The translations under genes and the position numbers were made by a program. 64,000 bases of DNA from the NCBI RefSeq assembly GCF_035956715.1, contig NZ_CP108381.1:1240001-1304000 (forward strand), in the 5' to 3' direction. Shown in pieces: positions 8,554 to 18,347 of the stretch; position 1 is the first letter of the stretch; the number at the start of each line of letters is the position of its first letter. Source of the stretch: Nocardia sp. NBC_01329 (GTDB lineage: Bacteria; Actinomycetota; Actinomycetes; Mycobacteriales; Mycobacteriaceae). The notes under the pieces were generated by a model. It was not told where the DNA came from, ran no database searches, and saw only the letters and a list, made by a program, of their open reading frames with translations.

Positions 8554-9413
8554 GTCACGTCATCGAAATCGACGGCCTCACCTTCACCTACCCCAAATCT
8601 GCCGAGCCGGCGGTTCGCGGCATCGACGTAGCCGTCGAGGCAGGGGAGATCTTCGGCTTTCTCGGCCCCTCCGGGGCGGGGAAGTCCACCACGCAAAAGA
8701 TTCTCACCGGCCTGCTGACCGGTCACGGCGGCCGGGTTTCGGTGTGGGGCAAAGAGCCCGCCGCGTGGAAGTCCGAGTACTACGAGCGTATCGGGGTCTC
8801 TTTCGAGTTACCGAACCACTATCTCAAACTCACCGGACGCGAGAATCTGGAGTTCTTCGCCTCGCTGTACTCCGGCCCCACCGAAGATCCGATGCAGTTG
8901 CTGGAGCGTGTCGGTCTCGCCGAGGCCGCCGATACCCGGGTCGCCAAATACTCCAAGGGAATGCAGATGCGGCTGGTGTTCGTGCGGGCCCTGCTGCACC
9001 GCCCGCAGTTACTCTTCCTGGACGAACCGACATCCGGGTTGGACCCGGCGAACGCCCGGATTGTCAAGGACATCATCACCGAACTACGGGCCGAGGGCCG
9101 CACCGTCTTCCTGACCACGCATGACATGTCGACCGCCGACCAGCTGTGCGATCGGGTCGCCTTCGTCGTGGACGGCCGGATCGCCGCTTTGGCCTCGCCC
9201 ACCGAACACAAACTCTCGCGGCATCGCCGCCAGGTCACCGTGACCTACCGGTCGGGCTCAGCCCTCGAGCACAAGGACTTTCCGCTGGACGGCCTGGGCG
9301 ATGATCCAGCCTTCCGCGCTCTGCTGCGCGAGCAGCACATCGAATCGGTGCACAGCCAGGAAGCCAGCCTCGACGACGTGTTCATCGACATCACCGGCAG
9401 GGGCCTGCAATGA
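8550..9413 (+). CDS. ABC exporter ATP-binding protein
   Basis: 287-residue ATPase. Walker A GPSGAGKSTT is at about residue 39, the signature-like YSKGMQMRLVF near 133 and Walker B LLFLDEPTSGLDP after it. The C-terminal extension ends in EASLDDVFIDITG. It is followed by two permease genes with 4-nt overlap and 1-nt spacing. This gene plus two-permease order is the layout I recall for the M. tuberculosis Rv2688c-Rv2687c-Rv2686c fluoroquinolone exporter, so a drug or lipid exporter is plausible, but the substrate is inference only. Confidence 0.92.
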   Translation: MSHVIEIDGLTFTYPKSAEPAVRGIDVAVEAGEIFGFLGPSGAGKSTTQKILTGLLTGHGGRVSVWGKEPAAWKSEYYERIGVSFELPNHYLKLTGRENLEFFASLYSGPTEDPMQLLERVGLAEAADTRVAKYSKGMQMRLVFVRALLHRPQLLFLDEPTSGLDPANARIVKDIITELRAEGRTVFLTTHDMSTADQLCDRVAFVVDGRIAALASPTEHKLSRHRRQVTVTYRSGSALEHKDFPLDGLGDDPAFRALLREQHIESVHSQEASLDDVFIDITGRGLQ

Positions 9414-10129
9414 GCGTGCCCGGAAAACTGAAACAAGCCTTCGCGCTCGATCTCCGGCTGCAGGTCAAATACGGCTTCGTCTATGCCGCGGTGTTCTCCG
9501 CCCTGGTGTGGGAAGTGTTCCTGTATCTCATACCGGCCGATCTGCACCCGGTGGCGCTGCCGTACCTCGTCTTCGGCGACCTCGCCATCGTCGGCTTTTT
9601 CTTCATTGCCGCAGCGGTGTATTTCGAACGCGGCGAACGCACCTTGTTCGCCCTGCTGGTGACGCCGATGCGGTTCCGTGACTACTACACCGCCAAACTG
9701 GCCGCACTGACTCTGCTGAGCCTGCTGCTCTCACTCGTCATCGCGGTGTCCGGCGTCGGCCTGGACTTCGACCCGGTGACCTTCACCGTCGGAGTTGTCC
9801 TGTGCACGGTGCTGTTCTTGATGGGCAGCTTCGTCTCGGCGACCCCGTTCGACAACATCTCCGAATGGATCATGCCCTCCACGGTGGTTCTCACCTTCCT
9901 GTCGGTGCCACTGCTGAACTACTCGGGACTATGGGACAGCTACCTGACGTACCTCGTCCCCACCCAGGGCCCGCTCATGCTGTTGGGCAGCGCTTTCGAC
10001 CAGACCACATTGCAACCGTGGCAGGTCGCCTACTGCGTTCTCTATCCGCTGGTGGCGGTCGGCGCGCTCGGCGTCGTCTCGCGCCGCATGTTCGATCGGC
10101 ACATCGTCGCCTCTCAGGGAATGGAATGA
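9410..10129 (+). CDS. ABC exporter permease 1
   Basis: 239-residue membrane protein with about six hydrophobic segments and a short cytoplasmic N-terminus. The conserved ERGERTLFALLVTPMR loop after the second segment is characteristic of ABC-2 permeases with paired, non-identical subunits. The ATG overlaps the ATPase stop (ATGA). It is weakly similar in layout to the next gene (both have a LxALxVTP loop), suggesting a heterodimeric membrane domain. The substrate is unknown. Confidence 0.85.
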   Translation: MSVPGKLKQAFALDLRLQVKYGFVYAAVFSALVWEVFLYLIPADLHPVALPYLVFGDLAIVGFFFIAAAVYFERGERTLFALLVTPMRFRDYYTAKLAALTLLSLLLSLVIAVSGVGLDFDPVTFTVGVVLCTVLFLMGSFVSATPFDNISEWIMPSTVVLTFLSVPLLNYSGLWDSYLTYLVPTQGPLMLLGSAFDQTTLQPWQVAYCVLYPLVAVGALGVVSRRMFDRHIVASQGME

Positions 10130-10130
10130 C

Positions 10131-10865
10131 ATGGCCGCAGTAATGGCCGCCTACGGCCGCAACGATCTACGCAACATCCGTCGTGACTCCCTGCTCGTGG
10201 GTGTCTCGCTGGGCCCCCTCGGTTACGCGCTGGCCATGTGGTTCGTCCCCGCGCTGACCCGCTACCTCGATGACGAGTACGACTTCGACCTGACGCCTTA
10301 TCACACGGTCATCGTCTCCGGGTTCGTTTTGATCGCCCCCTGCGCGGTACTCGGCTTCATCTGTGCCATGATCCTCATCGACGAAAAGGACCAGCGCACA
10401 CTCGCGGCCCTGCGGGTGACTCCGGCCCCGCCCATGAGCTACCCCCTGTACCGAGCGGTGACGACCACTCTCGCCACGGCGGCGTCGCTGACCGTCGCGC
10501 TCTGGCTGACGTTCTTGGTACCCGCCCATCTGATCATCACCGCGATCCCGATCACGATCCTCTGCGGAATGAACGCGACCCTTGTCGGTCTGACGCTGGC
10601 CGCGCTGGCCCGCAACAAGGTGGAAGGGATGGCGCTCGCACGCGCCGTCGGCGGCGTACTGGTCGGACTACCTCTGGTCCCGTACTTCTTCGACGACAAC
10701 TCCTACATGCTGCTGTTCGGCATACTGCCGACCTACTGGCCGGCCAAGGCCTACTGGGAAGCGGCGGACGGTGGCACGACGTGGCCGTACATCCTGTTCG
10801 GCGCCGTCTACTGCGGCCTGCTGTGCTGGTGGTTCCTACGACGACTCGGACGACAGAAGAACTGA
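10131..10865 (+). CDS. ABC exporter permease 2
   Basis: 244-residue membrane protein starting 1 nt after the previous stop. It has about six hydrophobic segments. The loop DEKDQRTLAALRVTPAPP matches the ERGERTLFALLVTP loop of its neighbour, so it is probably the partner half of the membrane channel. It ends the regulator-ATPase-permease-permease operon. About 130 bp without a clear terminator hairpin separate it from the convergent glyQS remnant. Confidence 0.85.
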   Translation: MAAVMAAYGRNDLRNIRRDSLLVGVSLGPLGYALAMWFVPALTRYLDDEYDFDLTPYHTVIVSGFVLIAPCAVLGFICAMILIDEKDQRTLAALRVTPAPPMSYPLYRAVTTTLATAASLTVALWLTFLVPAHLIITAIPITILCGMNATLVGLTLAALARNKVEGMALARAVGGVLVGLPLVPYFFDDNSYMLLFGILPTYWPAKAYWEAADGGTTWPYILFGAVYCGLLCWWFLRRLGRQKN

Positions 10866-10998
10866 ACGTGTTACCGAAAAGAACTCGGAATGGCCGACGC
10901 CGGGGCGGCCTGCGCGTCGATGGACGAGCAACGCGGCGAACGAATGCCGGCGTCCGCGGTGAGGTCGTCGGGCGCGTCGCCGCCGCACACCGGAGCCC

Positions 10999-13882
10999 TC
11001 ATGCTTGTCCAGTGCCGCGAGTCGGTTCTCCGTCCTGCTTCTGGAGCAACTGGTGAACCTCTCGCCAATCGATTCCGGCTGGAGCTATGTCCAGAACCGC
11101 GCCGAGTAGTCCGAGCCGGGCGGCACGATCGGCGGGGTCGTCGGCCATGACCAGGACTTCGCCGAAGAATGTGGTGAGCGGTTCGATCAGGGTGTGGCCG
11201 TGGCCGATCCATTCGGTCAGCGGCCTGCCGTCCGCTGGCGGGAGAGCGTTCAACGTGGTCATGAGTTGTTGTTCGGCGGTGCTGGTGAGTCGGGTGGTGT
11301 CGTAGCCGGCGGGCGCGTCGGCGGGCATTATGCGCATGATCCTTTGCAGCCCTTCGGCGAGAGCGCCGAATCGGTTGTCTGCACTGGCTGTTCGGATCTG
11401 GTCGATGAGATCGCCTGCTCGGTGTGGGGCTTGCGCGGAGGGGCGCACTGCGGCGATGAGTCCCGGGTCGACGGCTTCGTCGCGCAGTCGTTGCTCGTAG
11501 CGGATGGTGATGAGTTCCTCGGCGGTGGACAGGACAGTGGGGTCGACGGCGAGGCCCTGGCCGCGGAGCCCGTCGGCGGCGACCGCGAGGCCGGCGGGGA
11601 TGGTGATGTCGACGAGTTCGGGGTGGTTGCGCAGGATCGCGAGTATTCCGGTGGCGGCGCGGCGCAGGCCGTAGGGATCGGCGCTGCCGGTGAGTTCGGC
11701 GCCGACTGCGAGCATCGCGACCAGGAGGTCGAAGCGGTCGGCCAGTGCCAGTAGCGCGCCGGGCGCGGTGGTGGGGAGGCTGTCTCCGTGGTGGCGGGGC
11801 AGCTCCGATTCCCATAGCGCGGTGGCCACGGGTTCGGGTTCGCCGGCTCTGTCCGCGTATTCGCGGGCCATGGTGCCTGCGAGGGATGTCATCTCGATCA
11901 CCATCTGGGTGGCGAGGTCGAATTTCGCGAGGGCGCCGGCGCGGGCCAGCGTCGCCGAGTCGGTGGCCGAAAGGCCGGTGCGGCCGCCGAGCGCTGTGGC
12001 GGCTGCGGCGATGCGGTCGGCGCGGTCGGCCATGGTTCCGGCTTTCTCGTGGAACATCAGGGCCGCGAGCCGGGTCCGGAACTTGTCAGGGGTGACGGTG
12101 AGGTCGGCGGTCCAGAAGAACGCCGCGTCTTCGAAGCGGGCGCGGAGCACGTTTTCGTTGCCCTTGCGGACCGTCTCGGGGTCGCAGTCGCCGTTGGCCA
12201 TCGTCACGAACACCGGCAGCAGGCCACCGGTGCCGCAGCGGACCGGGAGATAGCGCTGATGCTTGCGCATCACGGTGATCAGGATCTGTTCGGGCAGGTC
12301 CAAGTATTTCGGGTCGAAGCGACCGAGGATGCCGGTGGGGGATTCGACGAGGTTGGTGATTTCGTCGATCAAGGCGGCGTCGCCGTCGAGGTCGATGCGC
12401 CCGTCTTCGGTTTCGGCGAGGGCGGTGGCTGAGGATATGACACGGGCGCGGCGCTCGGAGGGGTCGATGACTATTCCGGCGGCCTCGAGTGTCGAGTGGT
12501 AGCTGTCCGCGGTGGGGATATCGAATATCGGTGTGGCGGAGTGGCGGTGGCCTCGGGTGCGGCGGCCCGCCGCCAAGGTGCCGGCGGTGACCGGGAGGAC
12601 GTTGTCGCCGAGGAGCGCGGTGAGCCAGCGGATCGGGCGGGAGAAGCTCAGGGACGGATCGCGCCAGCGCATGTTCTTGTTCGCCCGCAACGACAGGGTG
12701 AGCCGAGACAGCACATCGGTGAGCACTACTGGTGCCGACCGGCCGGTGCGCATGCTCTCGACCGCGACGTGCTCGGTGCCGCTGACCTCGATACGTTGGA
12801 GCTCATCGGCCGAGACGCCCTTGGAGCGAAGGAAACCGGCGAGAGCGGGAGTGGGTTTGCCGTCGGCGTCATAGGCGGCGGTGACCTTCGGGCCGCGGCG
12901 TAGGTCCACGGTGTCGGGTTCGCGAGCGGCGACGCCTTCGACTCGCACGCTGATCCGGCGCGGGGTCGCCTGCACGATGATTTCGCCGTAGGGCAGGGCA
13001 GTGGCGTTCAGGAGGTCGGTGAGCGTGGTGTGCACGGCGGAGATACTCGCCGTCACGACATACGGCGGCAGTTCCTCGGTGCCGATCTCGAACAGCAGCA
13101 CCGTATCCTGGGCCGAGACGATCGTGGCTGGATCGGCCGCGGGAGTGGCCTGTGGCGGCGGGCTGTGCATGCCGCGGGGATGGCCCGCCTGCTCGCGCAG
13201 GTTCGTCCACAGGGTGGCGATTTCACGGGATTGCCTGCGCATCACCGCGAACCATTTCGCGCGTTCCGCCGTGCTCACCGCACCGCGTGAATCCAGGATG
13301 TTGAACGCGTGGCTGGACTTGAGGACGTGCACATGGGCCGGGACCGGCAGTTGGGCGGCGATCATTCGGTCGGCTTCGGCCGAGTACGCGGTCAGTAGGT
13401 CGCGGGTGGTGTCGACATCGGCGTCGTCGAGGTAGTAGCGCGTCGAGCCGGACTTCCCAGCCCAGGCCCCAGGCACCGATCGCCGGTTGCGCCCAGTTGT
13501 CCTCGACGAACCGCACATCGTGGGCATCGAGGTCGATACCGAGCGCGGCCAGCGACCCCAGATAGAGCTCCTGTGGGTCGCCCGGTTCGGGTTTGAGGAC
13601 GACCTGGAACTGGGTGTGGGTCTGTAGTCGGTTCGGGTTGTTGCCGTAGCGGGAGTCGTCGGGTCGCACCGACGGCTCGACATAGGCGACGTTCCAGGTT
13701 TCCGGCCCCAGCACGCTCAGCAACGTGGCCGGGTTCATCGTGCCGGCACCGACCTCGGTGTTGAACGGCTGACCCAACAGGCAACCTCGCTGCGACCAGT
13801 ACGTCTGCAGGCGCAAGATCGCTTCCTGCATCGATACGGGGGCGGATGTGGTGTCGTCGTCGAGGGCAGCTACCTGGGCCAT
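10999..13882 (-). pseudogene. glyQS: fused bacterial-type glycyl-tRNA synthetase (glyQS), alpha half broken
   Basis: Encodes the alpha-beta (bacterial) type glycyl-tRNA synthetase as one fused chain. The alpha part starts at ATG 13882 and is well conserved up to GAWGLGWEV at about 13451 ([27 protein letters not shown]). The reading frame then shifts. The other frame resumes at about 13440 with [10 protein letters not shown], equivalent to a point roughly 70 residues further on in E. coli GlyQ. The missing block includes the GMEVTQFTYFQQVGG core and the GLERLAMY motif-3 region, so the catalytic subunit should be inactive. The remaining alpha C-terminus ([18 protein letters not shown]) and the whole beta chain (LLFEIGTEELPP to the anticodon-binding tail) are open without a stop. 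Relatives normally rely on an unrelated homodimeric GlyRS, so this copy is probably accessory. An assembly error is the main alternative. Confidence 0.75.
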
Positions 13883-13888
13883 CACGAA

Positions 13889-13894
13889 ATCCTA
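13889..13894 (-). promoter_or_regulatory. -10 element of leaderless glyQS promoter
   Basis: On the minus strand TAGGAT is followed by 6 nt and then ATG 13882, the spacing expected for a leaderless transcript. Confidence 0.4.
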
Positions 13895-14025
13895 TCGTTG
13901 CCGAGAGCGGGAATTCCCTGCGCTGCCTCCGGTCCCGGGGCGAGGGGCCCGGCAGGCGTCGGTAACCGCGCATCCACTGCGGGTGGGCCCGGTGGCGACT
14001 GCTCCCCTCGATATCGGCCTCGGGC

Positions 14026-16416
14026 TTATTCCTGGCCAGGAAGATTCTTCATATCCGTGTCGGTTGAGCGTCGCGTGGTGTGGAGGTCGAGTTGTTCGGC
14101 TGTGGTCAACTCCGGAAGCCGGTGGATCCGCAGGGGTGGGAGTTCGCCGACGTAGCGTTCGATCTGGACCAGGCAGCTGTTGGCCGAGGGGCCCTGGGCC
14201 AGCGAACTGGTACCTATGTCATCGGTCACGGTGTTCGGATTGCCGTGTATATCCAGTGAATCCGGGTCTGCTGGGTCCAGCGGGTCGTACCAGGCCCCGG
14301 TGGCCATGTGTACGACTCCGGGGCGGACGGCGTCGGTGAGCCGGAGGCCTGCCAGAAGGGCGCCACGGTCGTTGAAGACGCGGACGATATCGCCGTCGCG
14401 CAGGTCGCGGGCGGTGGCGTCGGCCGGGTGCATGCGCAGGGGTTCGCGGTCGTGGATCTTGGATTCCCGGCTGGTGGCCCCGTAGTCGAGTTGGCTGTGC
14501 AGGCGGGTCGCCGGCTGGTGGGAGAGCAGATGCAGCGGAAAACGTTGGGCACGTGGGCTGCCGAGCCATTCGCGGGCGGGAAACCAGGCCGGATGGCCGG
14601 GAGCGTCGGGGTAGCCGAAATCCGCGACGGTGCGGGAGAAGATCTCGATCCGGCCCGACGGTGTGGGCAGCGGGTGGCGATCCGGGTCGTCCCGGAATTG
14701 TTCGAGGACGTGCCGGCTCTCGGGGAGGGTCGGGCTCAGATCGATCGGTTGCCCGGAGCGGAACTCGGCGTAGCCGGGCAGACGGATATCGGCCGCGGCC
14801 GCATTGGCGGCGGTCGCCTGCCACAGGTGTTCCACCCACTGGCGCGCGGTGCGACCTTCGGTGAACCGCGGTCCGAAGCCCAGCCGGTCGGCGAGTGCGG
14901 CGAAGATCGAGTAGTCGTCGCGTGCCTGTCCGTAGGACGGTAGGGCGGGCAGCATGGGCGAGAGCCAGTGGTCGGTGCGGGAGGCGGCGAAATCCTCGCG
15001 CTCCTGGGCTGCTGTGCTGGGCAGCACGATATCGGCCAGGCGGGCGGTGGAGGTCCAGCTGATCTCGTTGACGACGACCGTCCGGGGACGGGCCCAGGCG
15101 CGGCGTAACCGGTTGAGGTCCTGGTGGTGGTGGAACGGATTGCCGCCGGCCCAGTAGATGAGATCGATTTCCGGGTAGGCGAGTACGCGGCCGTTGTAGT
15201 CGACGGTTTCGCCGGGACGTTCCAGCATTTCGGTGAGCCGCGCTACCGGAACCACGTCGGAGACGGGGTTCGTGGGTTGTGGGAGGGCGGCGATCTCGAA
15301 CGGTAGGTAGCGCCGTCGCATGGCGTTCGTCATTCCGACGCCGGTACCCATGAGCACTCCGCCGCCGGGGAGGCCGATATGGCCGAGTGCGGCGGCGAGC
15401 GCCCAAGCGGCCCAATAGGTCTGCTCGCCGTGTTCGGCGCGCTGCAGGGCGTAGGGCAGTCCGATCACGCAACGTTCGCGGGCCAGCGACCGGGCGAGTT
15501 CACGGATCTCGTGCGCGGGAACCCCGGATAGGGTCGCCGCCCACTCCGGGGTTTTCGGCACTTCGTCGGCGCGACCCGTCACATACTCGGCGAAGCGGTC
15601 GAAACCGGTGGTGTAGCGGTCGAGGAAGGCGCGGTCGTGCAGATCCTCCACCACGAGGGTGTGCACCATGGCCAGCATGATCGCGGTATCGGTGCCGGGC
15701 CGGCACGGGATCCAGCGGGTCGTCGGCGCCGGGTCGAGATCGTCGCGGACCGGGCCGATATTGATCGTTTCGACGCCGGCGGTGCGCAGGGCCGCCAGGT
15801 GGTCGCGGTAGCGGTGGGCGCCGAAGCCGCCGGGGTTGACCTGTGCGTTCCGTGCCGCCGCGCCGCCGAAGAAGACGATGCGGGCACAGTGGCGGGCGAT
15901 CTCCTCGGTGGTGGGGGACTGTCGTGCCGCGAAATAGGCGTTCATGCCGAGGACGTGGGGGATCGTCACCTCGGCGGCGGCGAAGGAATAGGTGTCGACC
16001 GAGGCGGTGTAGCCGCCGAACATTCGCAGGAAGCGATGGATCTGTCCCTGTGTGTGATGGAACCGGCCGGCGCTGGCCCAGCCGTAGGAGCCGCCGTAGA
16101 TCGCGCGGTTCCCCGCCCGCTCCCGGGTCGACCGCAGCGCACCGGCGGCGATATCCAACGCTTCGTCCCAGCCGACCTCGACGAAAGGTTCCCGGCCCCG
16201 CATCGATGTATCGCTGTTCTCGCGGTCCCGGTAATAGCCGAGCCGGACGGCCGGTCGGGCGATGCGGTGATCGGGGTCGTGCAGTGCGGTGAGCGACCGG
16301 CCGATCGGGGAGGGATCGGGATCGTGTCCGGCGGGGGTGACGCGGAGTTCGCCGTCGCCGCCGCGGTCGATGAGGAAGTTCCCCCAGTGTGTCGCGGTCG
16401 GTATCGGCTGCGTCAT
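14026..16416 (-). CDS. bisC: molybdopterin oxidoreductase, biotin sulfoxide reductase-like
   Basis: 796-residue molybdopterin-guanine-dinucleotide enzyme of the DMSO/TMAO/biotin-sulfoxide reductase branch. Family marks are GGSYGWASAGRFHH near residue 115, then GGYTASVDTYSFAAAEV with the Ser expected to ligate Mo, and a C-terminal MGD-binding domain (LLSHQPATRLHSQLD). There is no N-terminal [4Fe-4S] cysteine cluster and no Tat signal, as for cytoplasmic BisC rather than periplasmic TorA/DorA. ATG 16416 is favoured by GGAAGG about 6 nt upstream, over an ATG at 16455. It is divergent from bioY across a BioQ-like palindrome, which supports a role in recovering biotin from biotin sulfoxide. Methionine sulfoxide is an alternative substrate. 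Confidence 0.8.
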   Translation of the reverse strand: MTQPIPTATHWGNFLIDRGGDGELRVTPAGHDPDPSPIGRSLTALHDPDHRIARPAVRLGYYRDRENSDTSMRGREPFVEVGWDEALDIAAGALRSTRERAGNRAIYGGSYGWASAGRFHHTQGQIHRFLRMFGGYTASVDTYSFAAAEVTIPHVLGMNAYFAARQSPTTEEIARHCARIVFFGGAAARNAQVNPGGFGAHRYRDHLAALRTAGVETINIGPVRDDLDPAPTTRWIPCRPGTDTAIMLAMVHTLVVEDLHDRAFLDRYTTGFDRFAEYVTGRADEVPKTPEWAATLSGVPAHEIRELARSLARERCVIGLPYALQRAEHGEQTYWAAWALAAALGHIGLPGGGVLMGTGVGMTNAMRRRYLPFEIAALPQPTNPVSDVVPVARLTEMLERPGETVDYNGRVLAYPEIDLIYWAGGNPFHHHQDLNRLRRAWARPRTVVVNEISWTSTARLADIVLPSTAAQEREDFAASRTDHWLSPMLPALPSYGQARDDYSIFAALADRLGFGPRFTEGRTARQWVEHLWQATAANAAAADIRLPGYAEFRSGQPIDLSPTLPESRHVLEQFRDDPDRHPLPTPSGRIEIFSRTVADFGYPDAPGHPAWFPAREWLGSPRAQRFPLHLLSHQPATRLHSQLDYGATSRESKIHDREPLRMHPADATARDLRDGDIVRVFNDRGALLAGLRLTDAVRPGVVHMATGAWYDPLDPADPDSLDIHGNPNTVTDDIGTSSLAQGPSANSCLVQIERYVGELPPLRIHRLPELTTAEQLDLHTTRRSTDTDMKNLPGQE

Positions 16417-16604
16417 GGTGGTCCTTCCGGGCGGTCCTGCGGCGATCCGGGTCATCGATCACCGTACGACCGGGGAATGCGTCGTGGATCGGGGGTGGGT
16501 CACGGACCGATCCGGTGCGAGCGTGCACACCGGTACCGTCTGTACGAGGGCGTACCGGACGATGGTTGCCGGGGGCACCCGAGGACGGCGATCTCGGCGA
16601 TTGC

Positions 16605-16624
16605 TATCTTGAACGTCGTTCAAG
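16605..16624 (+). promoter_or_regulatory. BioQ-like biotin operator overlapping bioY promoter
   Basis: CTTGAAC-GTC-GTTCAAG (16608-16624) is a perfect 7-bp inverted repeat with a 3-bp spacer, overlapping a -10-like TATCTT (16605-16610), 25 bp before the bioY GTG. As I recall, actinobacterial TetR-type BioQ boxes are TGAAC-N3-GTTCA-like, so repression by biotin status is a reasonable inference. No bioQ gene is in the window. Confidence 0.6.
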
Positions 16625-16648
16625 TCTTGGTGTGGCGGAGGTATCGCG

Positions 16649-17233
16649 GTGAGCGGTGTCGAAAACGAGCGGATGCCGCGGGCCGGTATCACCGCGCGCG
16701 ATATGGCACAGATCGCGGTGTTCGCCGCGTTGATCGCGGCACTCGGGTTACCGGGTGCCATCACGGTCGGGTTCAGCGGTGTCCCGATCACCGTGCAGAC
16801 ACTGGGTGTCGTGCTGGCCGGGGCGGTTCTGGGACCGCGTAAGGGAACGGCCGCCGTCGCGGTATTCATCGCGCTTACGATCATCGGGTTGCCGCTGTTG
16901 TCGGGCGGTCGCACCGGACTGACGGCACTGGCCGGCCCGAGCGCCGGATATCTGGTGGGCTGGATCCCGGCGGTGCTGTTCATCGGACTGCTCACTGCCC
17001 GGATCGTGCCGAAGTATCCGGTAGCGCCCGCGTTGCTGATCAACGCTCTCGGCGGCATCGTGGTCATCTATTTCTTCGGGACGGTCGGTTTGCTGCTGCG
17101 TACCGATATCGGGCTGTGGCCGGCGATCACCTCCAACGGGGTGTTCCTGCCCGGCGATCTGCTCAAGGTGGTCGTCGCGACGATGGTGGCCAAGGGCGTG
17201 CATCGTGCCTATCCCGGGCTGATCCGTGCCTAG
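16649..17233 (+). CDS. bioY: BioY, biotin-specific S component of ECF transporter
   Basis: 194-residue membrane protein of the BioY family. The diagnostic region GVPITVQTLGVVLAGAVLG is at about residues 45-65, followed by a GxPLLSGGRTGLTALAGPSAGYL loop and six hydrophobic segments. It binds biotin in the membrane and works with the ATPase BioM and the T component BioN encoded 2.2 kb downstream in the same operon. The GTG start is preceded by GGCGGAGG, spacing about 8. Its stop overlaps the start of the acyl ligase gene. Regulation through the palindrome just upstream is likely. Confidence 0.95.
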   Translation: MSGVENERMPRAGITARDMAQIAVFAALIAALGLPGAITVGFSGVPITVQTLGVVLAGAVLGPRKGTAAVAVFIALTIIGLPLLSGGRTGLTALAGPSAGYLVGWIPAVLFIGLLTARIVPKYPVAPALLINALGGIVVIYFFGTVGLLLRTDIGLWPAITSNGVFLPGDLLKVVVATMVAKGVHRAYPGLIRA

Positions 17234-18347
17234 CGACGAACTCGGTGGGGCCGGCGCGGCACCCGCACTCGATATCGGTGGACAGGTCCTGACCTACGCC
17301 GGCTTCGATCGCGCCGTCGACCGCTGGATCGACCGGTACGAACCGGGCCCCGCCGGATACGACGCGTCCACGCTGCCGCTCGCCGAGGCACTGGTCTGCG
17401 TCTGCGCCGCGGCCCGCCGCGGTGCGCCGGTCGCCGTCGAGGACCCTGCCGCGCGCCCGGTCCGGACCGAATGGCCGGATTCGGCGTTTCTGCTGGTCGC
17501 CACCTCTGGTTCGACCGGGCGGCCCCGTCCCCTGGCTCGTACGGCTGCCTCCTGGTACGACAGTTTCCCGGCCTTCACCGCTGTCACCGGTGTCACTGCC
17601 ACCGACCGGGTGCTGCTCACCGGTCCGCTGCACGCGACCATGCATCTGTTCGGTGCCCTGCACACACTCTGGCGTGGGGCCTGTGTGACCGACGATCCAC
17701 AGCGCGCCACCGTCGTGCACGCCGTCCCGGCGGTGCTGCGGGAGGTGGTGCGTACCGCGCCCGAACTGCGTACCGCGATCGTCGCCGGGATAGCCCCCGA
17801 CCCCGGAGCGCTGGCGGCCGCCCGGCATCTGCGTGTGGTCGAGTACTACGGGTCCTCCGAGGTCTCCCTGGTGGCGGCGCGCCGCGTACCCGAACCGCTG
17901 CGGTTACTCGACGAGGTGGACGCCGAGATCCGCGACGGCCTGCTTTACGTGCGATCGCCCTATACGGTGCTCGGGGCGCCCGAATGGTTCTGCGTGGGCG
18001 ATCTGGCAGTACTCGGGGACGACCGCGCGCTCGAGGTGCGCGGCCGCGGCGAGGCGGTGATCAATGTCGGCGGCACCACGGTCGTCGCCGAGGACGTGGA
18101 ACGGGTCATCGGCGGTATCGACGGTGTGGTGGCAGCCGCGGTGATCGGTTCCGCGCATGTGGTGTTCGGTGAAACAGTCACAGCGGCAGTGCAATTGGAC
18201 GGGGTCGAGGTCGACGACGTGCGGCGCCGGGCCCGGGCGCTGCTGAGCAGGGAAGCGATTCCGCGCCGCTGGGTCCGGGTCGGTGAGCTCCCCACCACGC
18301 CCGCCGGGAAGGTGGCCCGCGGCCGGTTGAAAGACTTGCTGGCGTGA
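17226..18347 (+). CDS. short AMP-forming acyl ligase (ANL superfamily)
   Basis: 373-residue adenylate-forming enzyme, clearly shorter than the usual 500-550 because the N-terminal subdomain is reduced. Core motifs are present: the P-loop TSGSTGRP near residue 97, YYGSSEVS near 208, GDLAVL, the hinge RGRGEAVINVGG, and the catalytic C-terminal Lys in PTTPAGKVARG. It should activate a carboxylate as acyl-AMP and transfer it to CoA. It is embedded between bioY and a thiolase in an operon with overlapping genes, so biotin, a biotin fragment or pimelate-like acids are candidate substrates. That is inferred from context only. Confidence 0.82.
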   Translation: MPSDELGGAGAAPALDIGGQVLTYAGFDRAVDRWIDRYEPGPAGYDASTLPLAEALVCVCAAARRGAPVAVEDPAARPVRTEWPDSAFLLVATSGSTGRPRPLARTAASWYDSFPAFTAVTGVTATDRVLLTGPLHATMHLFGALHTLWRGACVTDDPQRATVVHAVPAVLREVVRTAPELRTAIVAGIAPDPGALAAARHLRVVEYYGSSEVSLVAARRVPEPLRLLDEVDAEIRDGLLYVRSPYTVLGAPEWFCVGDLAVLGDDRALEVRGRGEAVINVGGTTVVAEDVERVIGGIDGVVAAAVIGSAHVVFGETVTAAVQLDGVEVDDVRRRARALLSREAIPRRWVRVGELPTTPAGKVARGRLKDLLA

